Assembly (NCBI GenBank): GCA_910591455.2
Contig: OU342817.1
Location: 7,416,915 to 7,480,914 of the forward strand
Origin: Pholis gunnellus
Taxonomy: Eukaryota > Chordata > Actinopteri > Perciformes > Pholidae
Reading direction: 5' to 3'
Length of the DNA: 64,000 nucleotides
Shown piece by piece: positions 27,377-38,767 of this stretch. Below the pieces are notes generated by a model. The model made no database searches. It was not told where the DNA came from and was given only the letters and a program-made list of their open reading frames with translations. The translations under genes were made by a program, and so were the position numbers. Within the stretch, counting starts at the first letter, position 1. Each line of letters starts with the position of its first letter.

Positions 27377-28615
27377 CTGCTGGCTGATGAGGATCAGATC
27401 TCGCACACACGCTGCTTTGCCACACCCATCCTCCTCTCCCACGGGACACAGCTGCACTGCCAAGGCCGGGGATGGAGTGAGGGGAAAGACGCGGCGCTGT
27501 TCCTGGAGGAGGGACACTCTCTTTAGCTCTTGCAGCTCAGTGCAGGGTCGTGGCTCATCTTGACGAGCTCCTTGGCGATGTCGGACGGGGTCTTCGGTTT
27601 GAATTACAGGTGCATTTGCGTCGATGTATTCAACCGTTAGCTCCGTTTTTTTAAACTGCAACATCAAATTGTAAAACCACCTTGAAATGTTGTAATGTGG
27701 TGAGGACTGGTCAATAAGAAACACCAAAGACATTTCACTTTGCTTTGTAAGTGAGTTAATTCAGTGTTAACTCCTCTTGCTGATAGATTGTTGCACCAAT
27801 TCTGCACAAGGCGCCGGTGCTTTAAGTGTCTGTTTTTCTGTTTCGTTGCTGTTGATCTAGCTTCGGAAAGCTAAATTGAAGTAGACAGGACACAACCCAC
27901 TAGAGAACAGCAGAGTTGTTGCTGTGCTTGCTGGAGGATGTTTCACTTTATCTTCTGTAATGTAACTTGAGGTCTGTGTTTGTTTCAGGAGAAGATCTCA
28001 GTCTGTGGCCCTTGGTGATCACGTAAAGTTTTTAAGGTATAGACTCAAGCTTTATTCTGATGTAAGACTAACAAAACACTGTAGTCGAGATGTGTGACAA
28101 TGCTGCAACCGTCTCTCTGCCGTCTTTGTTACACAATACATGATGTATTATCTTAAAAATTATGTATTTCAAAGATTAGACATTCATTAGAAAATATTGT
28201 TGTTTACAAAAATTTATTCATACAAATCTTACAACACTTTCATAACATTGAGAAACGTAAAACCCCATATAAGGACTCCTGTGTGTATAACGATGCCACT
28301 TGTACTAAGGTTCACTTTTAAAACACATAGTCTTCAGATAGATAAGAGATTAAACATTGAAGTAAGGCGTTTGGCGCTTTCAGAAATATCAACAACAGGC
28401 ATTTTCTATGATCTGAACAACATCTCTGTCATGTTCTGAAACTCTTTTGTTCTGAATAGGTGATGCACATAGTTGTAAATAATATGTCGGGGCTATTGTT
28501 CTGATTAATAAATTACTGACCAATATCAAAATAATCAACAACACCTCATAATCGACAGGATCAAACACTGGTCATTGTTCACAACTCTTGCAGACACTGA
28601 ACACCCCCAACTCAT

Positions 28616-28649
<34 letters not shown>

Positions 28650-29477
28650 TGCCTGTTCCATCAACATAAACATTCTGTTCTTTTTATATTTTTATACTCA
28701 ATAAATCATTGGCCATGCTTTAAAAGAAAGCCTAATTCTACTACTACTCTTGGGGCCGACTAAGCTGAGCGATTAAACAGAGTGAAAGGAAGTTTCAATG
28801 TAAGCTTATGGACTGCAGCATTGTAGGGCCACTTAAATTGCCATCTGTCACTTGTGGCAAATTTCATTTATTTTTTTCTCACGTCGAAGCAAGGCACCAA
28901 AGCCAAAAGCTGTTTCCACCTTCACATGCACATTCAGTCACCCATTCACACAAAACAAACATCTGATGCACGCTCAAACCCTCACACGCAAAACATGAAG
29001 GCTCACCAACATTCAAACATCTACTTTTCCGCACACTCTCATTCAAACAAAGCCTATTGGATAAAGCCGAAATTGAAGAAGGAGTGTGTTGATAGTTTCT
29101 ATGGTGGGGGGACGGGGACGCAGGCCACTGATTGGATTGCAGAGGTGCATAAAGTTGCATTTGCATAACATTGAATGTGAGACGTCTCCCTAATAAACAT
29201 CAGTGGAAAGATCCCTCAACTGGAGGGCTGAAGTTCATCCACCTCCATTCTAGAGTGAGAGGGAAACTCAGAGGGGCCTGTTCTGTTCATCCTCCTGCCG
29301 ATACCAAAGGGAAAGTTTTAACATCTGATATTTTCTATCGCACTCATTGACCCCGATGTTACTTTGGCAGGTGAAGAGAGGCGGCGGGGCTCTCGCCTCT
29401 TGTTTCGTCTCTGTATCCAGGTGTGACAACCTCTCTCAGGCTTTGTGGGCGCTGTGACCCGTCTCTTCACTTTGTTT

Positions 29478-29510
<33 letters not shown>

Positions 29511-30262
29511 TCTTCTCTTTGTCTCCAGCTCTGTCTTTCTCTCTATGCACACCTATCTCTCGCTCTCTCTCTCTCTCTCTCACCTAACACTCTCCTCATC
29601 TCTTTATCACATCCTCACTGCATGAACCTCAGTAGACATCTAACACAGATCAGATTCGTCACAGCACTGTCGAATCAGCTATTATGCACGGCGATCTAGA
29701 AGCAAAAGAATCTTTAAAAAACGCTACCAGGACAAAGGCAATCGACAAAGAGGGGGGGGGGGTCCAGTGTCTCATCTTATGATATCCACAATGACAGCAG
29801 CATGGGGGAGGTAAGAATTCAACAAGTCAGTGCAGTACCATTTTCCACCACCTCTAGCCCTCCTTGTTCACATTTCCAACATATCTGTGGGGGGGGGGGG
29901 GTGGTGCTGAAATAGGCTTAGCACAGCCCACCTACCCAAATAGCACAATCCAAAAAAGCACGATGACATGCAGTTTCTAAGCAAAAATCAGCAAGGTGTC
30001 AGTTTCCACATGCACCAATAAATAAGAAACATAGTTAAATATCCCTAACTGTAACTCAGATGCTACCTTTCCTCTCCACCTCTGGTCACAAAAATATGCT
30101 TCATTTCCTGCATCTTGTTCTGGGTCCGTTCTGAATATTTGCATTGCTGCCGAAAGACAATCAACTGTTGAAGCACATTCTTCCAAATAATTCTGTTGAC
30201 TGCATGTAACACAGACAACACTGAGATGACTATGTGCACTGTGTGTCATTTCTATACTGTAC

Positions 30263-30300
<38 letters not shown>

Positions 30301-30780
30301 GAACATTCTTAACACAGCACGATTTATCTCCCCACAGTAAATTACTTTGAGGCAAGTGAGCAAGCAGTGTTTGCCGCATACTGTCAACAGCAACTTGAGC
30401 GCTTCCTTTATCTCTAGTAAAGGCAATAGTGCCCTTGCAAAAGCCTGCAATTAAATTTCTGCTTAAAAGAGGGTCGGATTTTTACCACCAGTTACATGAA
30501 TGGCCGTGGCAGTCAATCAGTTTTTCCATCAAATGAGAGGCTGTTCAACAAACGCCACGTGGACTCCCCTGAAGGGGCAGCAAGCTCTACGAACCCACAG
30601 AGCTCCCATTAAGGGAGCGAGGAGGAGGATGGACAAGGGCAACATCTATCATAAGCCCCGATATGCCTCACATAGCATGCTCACTGCTTCTTTGGGCCTG
30701 TTTGGAAAACAAACAACACTAAAAAAATAGAACGTTGGTTACAAAAATAAGTATAACATTCAATACTTTGATTGTCTTTT
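27375..30780. other. intergenic, downstream of adcyap1
   Basis: No gene is recognised. It contains (CA)n tracts at 28617-28648, 29487-29511 and 30268-30298, a (CT)n run near 29561-29581, and G runs at 29751-29762 and 29889-29901. The rest is unique-looking AT-rich DNA. Confidence 0.55.
30268..30298. repeat. (CA)n microsatellite
   Basis: About 15 CA units, 500 bases beyond the likely 3' end of adcyap1. Confidence 0.9.
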
Positions 30781-30789
30781 TAAAATCTA

Positions 30790-30795
30790 TTTATT
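30790..30795 (-). terminator. candidate polyadenylation signal of adcyap1
   Basis: TTTATT on the plus strand is AATAAA on the minus strand, about 370 bases after the PACAP stop codon. The 3' UTR between (30796-31165) is very AT-rich. Other AT-rich variants lie closer to the stop, so use of this site is an inference. Confidence 0.45.
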
Positions 30796-31165
30796 TTCTG
30801 CATATGTAGATGACCTTTAAAGATTTCAAGCGCATAATGTTGAAGGTGCACAATTATCATTTTTTTTTCTCTTTCTTCTAATTTCTTCTTTTTTTGCCAT
30901 TTTGTTTTGTTTTTTAAACATCTCAACATGAAATTAAAATATTGGTCCACAAAGTATAACTGTGCGGTATCAAGTGCTTTTGTACAAAAAGAAAAAAAAA
31001 CGATATTATTATTAAAATATTCATTTTAATGGCTTTACTTCATACATAAATACATGTTAAAAGAACACAGGCGCAATCCACTGGTTGGTCAGATATATCT
31101 GAATGACTTTGATTTAACGACTGGATGTATATACACAGGAGGGCAGTTTGGGCGCTTTAACAACG

Positions 31166-31349
31166 CTACAAATAGGCAAGTCGGCGTCCTTTGTTCCTAA
31201 CTCTCTGTCTGTACCTTCTTCCCAGAACCGCTGCCAGGTATTTCTGCACGGCCATCTGCTTTCTATAGCGACTGTAGCTGTCGGTGAAGATCCCATCTGA
31301 ATGTCTTTTGGATAAGGGCTCTGACTCTTCCTCCATGCTGTTGTCTTCA
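31166..31349 (-). CDS. adcyap1: adcyap1 last coding exon (PACAP)
   Basis: Codes residues 115-175: a short acidic spacer ([11 protein letters not shown]), the dibasic site K129-R130, the whole of PACAP-38 starting [20 protein letters not shown], the amidation site G169-R170-R171, then LAYL and TAG at 31166-31168. The acceptor is TTTTTTTTTCCAG with AG at 31350-31351. Confidence 0.97.
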
Positions 31350-33640
31350 CTGGAAAAAAAAAATAGCATTAGTTAAAGCTGCAGCCTTCCACTTCTCAAC
31401 ACATTTCTGCTCGTTTTTGATTTGACGTCTGATAATAATCTTGCCATGATGCAATGTTGACTACAATGCTTAATAATTCATTTTGGGGCCTTTTATGCAT
31501 TTTTTTTCTTTTAAAAAAAAATGGGCGCCAAGCAAGACAGTGTAAAAGAAACAGTGATTTGAAGCGGTTTAGAAAAGTTATAAATTATTAATTTCAGCCC
31601 ATTGCATATTCTGACGCATGTTTTTTTTCTTTCTTTTTTTTCATCAGAGCGTGGGAAAACCAAATGAATTTGATGGATTATTCACATTTAAATCGAAGTG
31701 TATTTTAGTCTCAGAAAGCTGACCCTCAATGTTAAGGGAGGACACTGATCATGAGCGCAGAGCTGCGCCACAACAAAAACAGAAACAAAATGAAAATGAA
31801 TACACGTTGTTTTTTTCCATATGAGAGATATACAAAAAAAATGAGACAGAACAAAACACGGACATTAAATGATAGACAATGATGCAGCAGCCTGGACTTG
31901 TGCAGCGGAGAAACATAATAAAAGTGATGACTGCAGGTGAACGCTTATAAGAAATGCCCTTACCCTGCACGAATTGTCATCAGAGAATGCAGATAATGTC
32001 TCGCTGTTAACTGACCCAGGATCTCCCTCAAGGCTCTATCTAATTCTTCCTCAGCATGCCTTTCTGGTCTGAGATGATAAAACGCCAAAACACATAGATC
32101 GTCAGTGACTAAAAAAAGCGCAGACAAAATGATCAAAAGTAGCCTAAAATGTCCCCACCCACCCACAGGTCCAATACCACATCAACTGCAATTGAATCGG
32201 AGCCTCGGAGCTTTTTTTTTTTTTTTTTTGCACACAGACTATCCTTCCGTGTGTGCCGAGCTTTTTTAAAATTTAATCTTGATTATTAACAGTATTTGGA
32301 ACCAACATTTTAGGCTACTCGGTGTGAAAATAACACTGAACAAATAACATGAGAAACTCTGGGAAAAACAAAGCAAGCAAACATTATCGCAAACAGCAAA
32401 GAAGTCATTAAAAATGGAATCCAGCTCGAGGCTCGAGCTGCGATGTGAAAGCACGTTTACCTCTTCTCTGGTGGGTAGTAGAGAGTGTACGCGTCGTCGT
32501 TTAAGGACGGCGGGCTTCGTATAGCAATCTGGTCGCCATCAAAACCCATGTCGGACAATGAGTTCCCGTCCTCATCGAAGGCGTCGTTGTCGAGTCTGAA
32601 AGACGGAGAGCATTCATCACAAATCTGATCTGTGTGCACAAGTGGGACGCAGCAGTGAAAGAATGCCAAAATGTCTGCTTCCGTTTGTAAAATCACTGGC
32701 AGGTTAAATGCATTAGAGACAAGGGGAGGAAACGAAAACAAATCCAATACCTGGAGGTGTTTGGAAATAAAAAACAGAAAACGAATTATTTAAATGTGAC
32801 CAACAAATATTGGCTTCAAATGTGTTAAATGTGAATCTTCGTGTTTATTCTTTGTTTAAATAGACTGTTGTTTTTTTCATGGGAAAAAAAATCTGTTTTT
32901 AATTCCAACTGGGTGCTGCTGCTTTGAACACTGGCTGAAGCCTTATTAATAATTTAAGATTCGAAACAAAGGGTGTGAAAATGATCACACTCAGTGGAGG
33001 CGAGGAGCCCATTTTTTTTTATTAAAAGAATGCCGCAATTAGCAGTGAAATATAAGAATCAATAAGAACCACGCCCAAATTATGGATAGGCTTTCCACAG
33101 AAAAAAAAAAATAGAATAAATCTTAAATGCATGGAGCTCTCCTATTCGCTTTGCCTCGCCTCTCCTTGGTGACGCCAGTCCACCGTCATCCCAAGGGCTA
33201 TCAATTGCATTGACTGCACTCTCATTTTTAATAAGGGGAGTTCTGTGAACCGTCCCACCGGACAGATACCTCTACGCAATTTCCATTATCACTGTCCACA
33301 CAGGACTTGCATTTGCGTAAGTTAAAATGACTGTATTTCCTTGTGTTCAATCATAAAATGACGCACACTTTTTTGAAATAAAAGTGCCAAAATCCAAATC
33401 TTCAAATGAGGAAGAAAATCATTAATAACAATGCAAATACCATCATTGGACAAACTGGTGTTTAGCAGCAACATGGATCAGTTAAAATAATGACTATAAT
33501 CAGGTTATAAAGACCCACAAAAGCACGTCCACCTACCTAATCTTAGGGTAACTTAGTCCGATAGGTGTGCAGAAGACGCTGTAGTGCATTAAGATTCCGT
33601 AGACGAGCAAGATTAAAGTCGCTTTACTCGAACTGGCCAT
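31166..33640 (-). CDS. adcyap1: PACAP precursor (pituitary adenylate cyclase-activating polypeptide)
   Basis: Encodes the secreted precursor of PACAP, a neuropeptide that raises cAMP through class B G-protein-coupled receptors (PAC1, VPAC). Four coding exons join as complement(31166-31349, 31964-32068, 32461-32595, 33537-33640), 528 bases, 175 residues, usual for fish. All introns have GT-AG ends and all junctions are phase 2. Residues 1-24 form a signal peptide with a hydrophobic core ([11 protein letters not shown]). A PACAP-related peptide (PRP) starts at H84. PACAP-38 is residues 131-168, released after K129-R130. PACAP-27 ends at L157 before the amidation signal G158-R-R, and PACAP-38 ends before G169-R-R. 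Sequence differences from the mammalian hormone include Q instead of K at hormone position 20 and R for K at three later sites. The gene lies head-to-head with yes1, as in human. Teleosts can have two paralogues (adcyap1a/b), and I cannot say which this is. Confidence 0.96.
31964..32068 (-). CDS. adcyap1: adcyap1 PRP (GHRH-like) exon
   Basis: Codes residues 80-115, including the PRP that begins [20 protein letters not shown] at H84. It is 105 bases (35 codons) with phase 2 at both ends, so it can be left out without changing the frame. Skipping of this exon to make a PACAP-only precursor is known in fish and birds. The acceptor is CATCTCAG and the donor is GG|GTAAGG. Confidence 0.95.
32461..32595 (-). 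CDS. adcyap1: adcyap1 cryptic-peptide exon
   Basis: Codes residues 35-80, an acidic spacer ([20 protein letters not shown]) ending in YYPPEKR. It is in the position of the 'cryptic peptide' exon of vertebrate PACAP genes. The acceptor is CTTTCAG and the donor is AG|GTAAAC. A perfect palindrome (CAGCTCGAG-G-CTCGAGCTG, 32422-32440) lies 20 bases inside the next intron. Confidence 0.95.
33537..33640 (-). CDS. adcyap1: adcyap1 first coding exon (signal peptide)
   Basis: The ATG at 33638-33640 is followed by a signal peptide ([20 protein letters not shown]) with likely cleavage near C24. The acceptor CTTCTAACAG ends one base before the ATG's preceding C, at 33642. The exon therefore has almost no 5' UTR, and a separate upstream non-coding exon is needed. 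The donor is AG|GTAGGT. Confidence 0.94.
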
Positions 33641-34074
33641 GCTGTTAGAAGATGAAAAACAGACGTAACATTAAACAGGTTAGTCACTCCTATAGAAATA
33701 ACATGCCCGCTCTTTGTTCTGCCAAATTATCATGCTGCGCTACTTCTCTTATCACAAACTACAAAAGCTGGATCGAACATAAGCCGGTTTAATGCTAACT
33801 GAATACTGGAGACAACAGGGTCCGTTTGCTCAACCCCCCCCCCCCCCGCAAAAAAACAAAGATTGCTGTTTGTTTTATTCATCCCTTTCCTTAAAAGTTA
33901 AACTGTGTTAACTGACACCGAAACCTTTGCATGAAGTGCCAAAGTAATAATTTAAAAAAAAACATCAGATCTACTTGCAATGCAGAACAAAAATAATAAT
34001 TTCCATTACTTTATCTCGCTCTCCATCAATGCATTTCTCCGAGTGTTAAGACAATCCGCAGATAAAGCACATAC

Positions 34075-34360
34075 CTATAGCAGGAGAGCAGGGAGAGCGC
34101 TGTGCTGTAGGATGCGATCCGGGCGCGGCTGTGGTTGTGTGTGTGTGTGAGAGAGAGAGAGAAAGAGAGAGACGCTTTCTTTCTCACGGCACTTCTTCTT
34201 TCCTGGCTGAAGCGCCTCCGTCGTCTCCTTATGTTCCCCTCAGTGCAGCCTGTATCTCACTTTCAAGACACAGTTAGGAGGACTCAGCCCGGCGCACAGG
34301 TGAACAAAAACTCGGTGGGAAAGTGCGCTGTCCGTTCGTCTGCATGTCGCTGCTCTAAAC
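34075..34360 (-). other. probable 5' non-coding exon of adcyap1
   Basis: On the minus strand, sequence downstream of a TATA-like box ends at CTGCTATAG|GTATGTGC, a good donor at 34074-34073. Splicing to the acceptor at 33642 would join it to the signal-peptide exon across a 431-base intron. The exon contains a CT-rich and CA-rich low-complexity stretch (34136-34171). The 5' end is estimated as about 30 bases from the TATA-like box. Confidence 0.5.
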
Positions 34361-34387
34361 TTTTGTCCTGTGCTGTGATTGCCTTGG

Positions 34388-34395
34388 TTTTTTAT
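34388..34395 (-). promoter_or_regulatory. TATA-like box, candidate adcyap1 promoter
   Basis: Reads ATAAAAAA on the minus strand (GATAAAAAACC). A purine-rich stretch on the sense strand (34411-34442) and the CRE-like site lie upstream, and the proposed first exon lies downstream. Confidence 0.4.
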
Positions 34396-34467
34396 CTATG
34401 TATCGTAAGCCTGGCCCCCCTCCCCCTCCCCCCTCCTCCCTCCAGTATGTCACATTAAGGATGCTAT

Positions 34468-34475
34468 AGACGTCA
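34468..34475 (-). promoter_or_regulatory. CRE-like element
   Basis: Reads TGACGTCT on the minus strand, one base from the TGACGTCA consensus, about 75 bases upstream of the TATA-like box. Mammalian ADCYAP1 promoters are cAMP- and phorbol-ester-responsive through CRE-like sites, so the position is reasonable. Binding is not shown by sequence alone. Confidence 0.45.
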
Positions 34476-34535
34476 TCAAGTTTGCCTCCCGGAATAAAAA
34501 AGTACAGTTCCTTCCTCATCGATGCATCCGTCGTC

Positions 34536-34536
<1 letters not shown>

Positions 34537-34569
<33 letters not shown>
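34537..34569 (-). repeat. 33-base C run (G run on adcyap1 sense strand)
   Basis: Uninterrupted C on the plus strand, so G33 on the sense strand of adcyap1, about 175-200 bases upstream of the proposed start site. It is able to form G-quadruplex or i-motif structures. The length is probably variable and not exact in the assembly. Confidence 0.9.
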
Positions 34570-34571
<2 letters not shown>

Positions 34572-36147
34572 TCACCACCACCACCACCTCCATCCTGAGA
34601 TGGAAGTTTGCTTCCAAACTTTTTTCCTTTTAAATATATATTTTTAAAAAAGAAACTGAAATGTTTGTGAATGCATGAACTGTACGCGAGATGATGGGAC
34701 GGTCAATACAAATCAATTTGTCCCTCACCGCCACCGCGACGGGTTATTTCCCACGCGTCATCAATAAGTCCAATTAGGCTTTTTATGATTATGACAGAGT
34801 TGGGAAACGATCTTCTTGGCTGGTGGTCGTGGTTTCGTGTGACTGGATGGAGGGGGGGGGGGGGGGCAGACTTCCGCTGAGCAAGCCCAAGAGGCCTCTG
34901 GGGAGTCAGGAGCTGTCCAGTGCTGAAACCAATCGTCTCAGATTGCGGCTTTCTGTATTTAAAGTCACTTATTCTAATCATTTCCAATAATTGTTCGCTG
35001 GATATCGACGGGCTTGCTTTAATGGCGGAGCAGTGACTGCGCTGAGGCCTCGCCTTATGCGTTAGATTGTTGAAATAAACGAGGCACGTAATCTGATTCG
35101 AAGCTGGTGACGCAGGATGCCGGTTCAGAGAGTTTCAGCCTACGTAAGCTTTAAAAAACGGTCCACTCATTTCCCCAACATTGTTTCTGAAATTGTCTGT
35201 ATCGTTATTATGCACTGAATGATACTTTTAAACGAAAAAATAACCTCCATAAAAAGACGTGTAGCTGTAGCTACTGTTATATATGTGGCAATTAACCAAG
35301 AAGCAGTAGGGCCTGATTCTGTCCACGCTGATGAAGCCTTGTTTGGCACATTTTTGTCTTAAGTATAAACTTGGCATTAATATTCCTGACATACAGTATA
35401 AAATTGATGGTTTACCTCAGAGATGTGATGGATGCAATTTATGAGGCTTTTAATTTGAAGGGCACTAATTTGGCAGTCCTGACTGGGGCCTCGTTTTAAT
35501 CACCAACTCAGGTTACTGCGCCTTTTGATTGAGCTCTGTTCAACACTGAATCAGACATATAGCCAATTGAAGAGTTTGCCAAAGAGGAGAGAGATTCACG
35601 TCAGCGTTTTGTTTACTCTGACGCAATATGACGAACAGAGGCAGCCACTGCCGGAGGAGAGAGGGGGGAGGGCTATCCACAATTTTCTTCTTCGACTGAA
35701 GAGCTCAACTTAGACCCTACCTGTTTTAAATGGAGCAGACTAACGGTCGGCCTGTCACTGCAGGAGTAAGATGCAGCTCGGTAGCCTGAGCAAACGGCGC
35801 CATCATGAGGACGAGAAGAGACGCGCGCGAGGTTCGGTCGTCATGAACACAGTGAGAAAAGATGAGTCAATACTCTCACGTGTGGTCCTCGTGAGGTTAA
35901 CGACAATAACCAAGATCTGTTGTTTGCTCAGCAGAACAAATTAAAGCTTCACCCCCACTCTCCCAACAATATATTTTAATTGGAATTAATTTACTAAATA
36001 TTTGAATTCTATTATAACCTTTATTTAATCAGGTTTTTCGTTGAGATCAGGCATTATATGTAGAATCCTCTGTTATTATATTATCTTTTATTAAGACTTT
36101 GTTTTATGTGGGCCCATGGTTATATGTGTTTTTCATTCAGATGACCA

Positions 36148-36550
36148 TTCGCTAAGCCCCGCCCCTTGAACGCAGAATGGCCAATCATAACATAGCATCA
36201 GCCAGCCTCTACCAGCGTCCTATACTGAATGTCTACACGTGCTGCTTTTGCTTTATACTGATTGTAACAGTGAATAAATAACGACCTGGAGGAGCCACAC
36301 CTGGAGCTTAATTCCGTTTTATGCCTCGATGGCCAGGTGTAGTGGTTCACTTTTACTCTCTGATCCGAAGTCTTTAGCTTCTATTGTCATTTTTATAAAC
36401 CTGTTTTTAGCTCCTGAATCAGTTTGACATCCTGATACAGCCATCAACACTTCTGTCTAAAATGACTTCCTAAATATTTCTTTAGGAAGTGCAGTTAGTG
36501 ACTCTATGGTAGCTCTGACAGTTTAGGGGCAGGGGGCGGGGCTTAGCGAA
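36148..36550. mobile_element. MITE-like element with 18-bp perfect terminal inverted repeats
   Basis: TTCGCTAAGCCCCGCCCC at 36148-36165 is the exact reverse complement of 36533-36550. The enclosed 403 bases have no open frame. No clear target-site duplication is visible just outside, so the true ends may be slightly different. GC-boxes (CCCCGCCCC) in both ends could bind Sp1-type factors. Confidence 0.65.
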
Positions 36551-37816
36551 GGCTCAATTATGACATACCAAATGCATAGAGGCCTATAGCTTGAAAAAAC
36601 ATACAGTGTGTATTGTTTTTCCTGTGATGTCTTCGATTTGTCTTTATTGTGGCATTTTAAATCTTCCTCTATATTGTGACCCCTTGGACCCTTAGATTGG
36701 GAAACGCCGAGACTACAACTCCACTTGCTCACACTGTCCATTATTACCTGTCAAAGAATCTCAAATAATCTAATTATCCCACCAATTAGACACAATGTAC
36801 TTCAGGCACACATCACGTTTTATCTGAGCACGAATCTTTATTTTTATAGAAATACATATCTGTGAGGAAATAATATAACCTGACACCCGAGCGAGTTCCA
36901 GAAATGCAGTAAAAAACTGTGTTTTAGGCCTGACTGTGTATGTGTGTGCGTGTGTGTGAGTGTGTGTGTGTGTTTAGTACATCTTGTTACCCGCAGGGGC
37001 CGCTTTAGAGACGTCTCCCAGGGGGACAGAGCCGCCTGCGCACAGTGCAGTCCGAGTCAGTAGGGGTCAGCAAATCACTTCAAACTAAGCCTAAAAAAAG
37101 ATCTCATACTTATTGAACCTGCAGTGTTCAAGTATTGTAGTCATAGTTTTTACTCGTACAAGATGTTTAAGATGTAAATTTAACACGGCTGCCCCCTCTC
37201 ACAGCTTTATCCTAGCTTTTTTTATAATCATATAACTGTCCATAGCAATACATGTAACCAGGCCCACTCTATTTCCCTTTGGAAATGTCATGTGACTGAC
37301 AGAAAGTTATCATGCATTACGTGCTGCAAGCCTGGCCTATATATAATGTTAAATATAAATATAAGTATAATAAGTAGGCTAGTCCCATTCATCCATGCAT
37401 TCACTCTAGAGGTTGCCTGCACATTGCAAATACGGTTAAACTGTTAAACGGAACGATACAACATCGCTATTTATGTCTAATGTTCTACTTAGTTCGGTTG
37501 GGTGATAAAACTGAGAATCGTTTTATATATTTGGTACAAAGCCAGATTGAGGATTTTCTCCTCATTCTGAGCCAGTGATGTCGGCCATATTGGTCATCAG
37601 GGAAAACCATTCAATAGGAGGGGACGTGACGTTCAAGTGTCATCGAAAATAAGAGAACATGCCGGCTAAATGAACGAAACTACAGAGGAAAAAAAAGTTA
37701 TTGGTGAAGTGTTATTGCTTTGAATTGTTTTGGGCAAATATTTTCCCTCTCAAAACATTAATTACAATGTGTTTCTGTTCACTATGCGCTTTATTACATG
37801 TTAATAATTTAGGCTA

Positions 37817-38100
37817 GGGCTGAAATTATCAGTCTATTGATATGAAAACTATTTTGATAATCATTAATCAAGTATAAAAAAATCATCATGAACTTCTTCT
37901 GTACATTTCATTGAGATAATTTACTGTTTACTGTTTTATAAGCAATTATTAAATTGAATATCTTTTCATTTCGGACTGAAAAAAACAAGCAATTGACAGT
38001 AATCTTTCTCTATTTGAAGACATTTTATAAAACAAAACCAGTAATTGAAAAAAGTACAATTTGCTGAATTGATAATTAGAATAATCTTAAATTGCAGCTC
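37817..38100 (-). mobile_element. MITE-like element, family C
   Basis: It starts GGGCTGAAATTATCAG and ends TTAAATTGCAGCTC, whose reverse complement GAGCTGCAATTTAA gives an imperfect terminal inverted repeat. It holds the phrases of a very common fish element (reverse strand: GCTGCAATTTAAGATTATTC near one end, GATTATCAAAATAGTTTTCA near the other). It is the same family as 44947-45234 and 18211-18255. No coding capacity. Confidence 0.65.
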
Positions 38101-38502
38101 TTATTTATAAAGGACAACATGAACCATAAAAGGCATGCTATTATTTATGGAGATAGGCCAATATGTGTTATTTAGACAGGGTTCAAAGTTAAATTAAATT
38201 ATATTAACAAGATAAGAAACCCTAGGACTTTAAATATGGTATGTTTTCAGACTTTCTTAATAATAATATTTGCTTTTTGTGAATCACAAGAAAGGATAAA
38301 CGTTTCAAAAAAATATATTTTAACCAAAAAAACCCGGATGTACGAGTCGAATCTGAGTACCTGAACGCAGCATTATTCCTTCTCTGGCCTCGTCGGCTCC
38401 TCGGCTCTAGTCGGGCCATTGTTGTGCGTCTTTCGGGGCAACCCTGACCCATCAGCGGGCGGTGATTTGTGGATATTATAACTGGTCTGCTTGGCTCTCA
38501 CT

Positions 38503-38565
38503 CCGCCATATTAAGCAGCCTTTGTCAGCTGGCGGCGTGTCCTCGTGTTTTCAAGGAATATAAAG
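38503..38565 (+). promoter_or_regulatory. candidate yes1 core promoter
   Basis: CCGCCATATT at 38503-38512 fits a YY1 site, and the overlapping CCATATTAAG is close to a CArG box. A TATA box, TATAAAG, lies at 38559-38565. The surrounding 38.35-38.95 kb is richer in CpG than its neighbours. A strong splice donor follows at 38768. The link with yes1 is by position and direction only. Confidence 0.5.
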
Positions 38566-38589
38566 CAGCACCGCGGAGGACTTTGTGCG

Positions 38590-38767
38590 GGTGAAGTAGT
38601 TTTAATCGGTTATGGGACAGACGGAAGACTGAGATTCCACGTTAGGAACCGCTTCTTTCGGCCGTTTGCGCTCCTTTTGGATTGTCGACGTGAAATAAAA
38701 ACGTGGGAGTAAAGAAAAGAGATCACATGTAGCCGCAGTGAAACGCTGCCAAACGTCGCATTTTAAG
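38590..38767 (+). other. probable 5' non-coding exon 1 of yes1
   Basis: The start is set about 30 bases after the TATA box. The end is CGCATTTTAAG|GTGAGAAG, a near-consensus donor. It has no long plus-strand frame, as expected for a leader. Vertebrate YES1 genes have a non-coding first exon far upstream of the ATG exon, and the acceptor of the ATG exon at 47558-47559 needs such a partner. It would make a first intron of 8.8 kb. Confidence 0.5.

Larger units (their letters stand above)
34570..38500. other. divergent intergenic region between adcyap1 and yes1
   Basis: No coding exon is recognised. It contains a G15 run (34852-34866), two MITE-like elements (36148-36550 and 37817-38100), and otherwise unique AT-rich DNA. 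Control elements for both genes may lie here but cannot be singled out by eye. Confidence 0.55.

Noticed and set aside
34135..34458. A plus-strand frame of 107 codons
   Set aside because: It lies over the adcyap1 leader and promoter on the opposite strand and is low-complexity at both ends.
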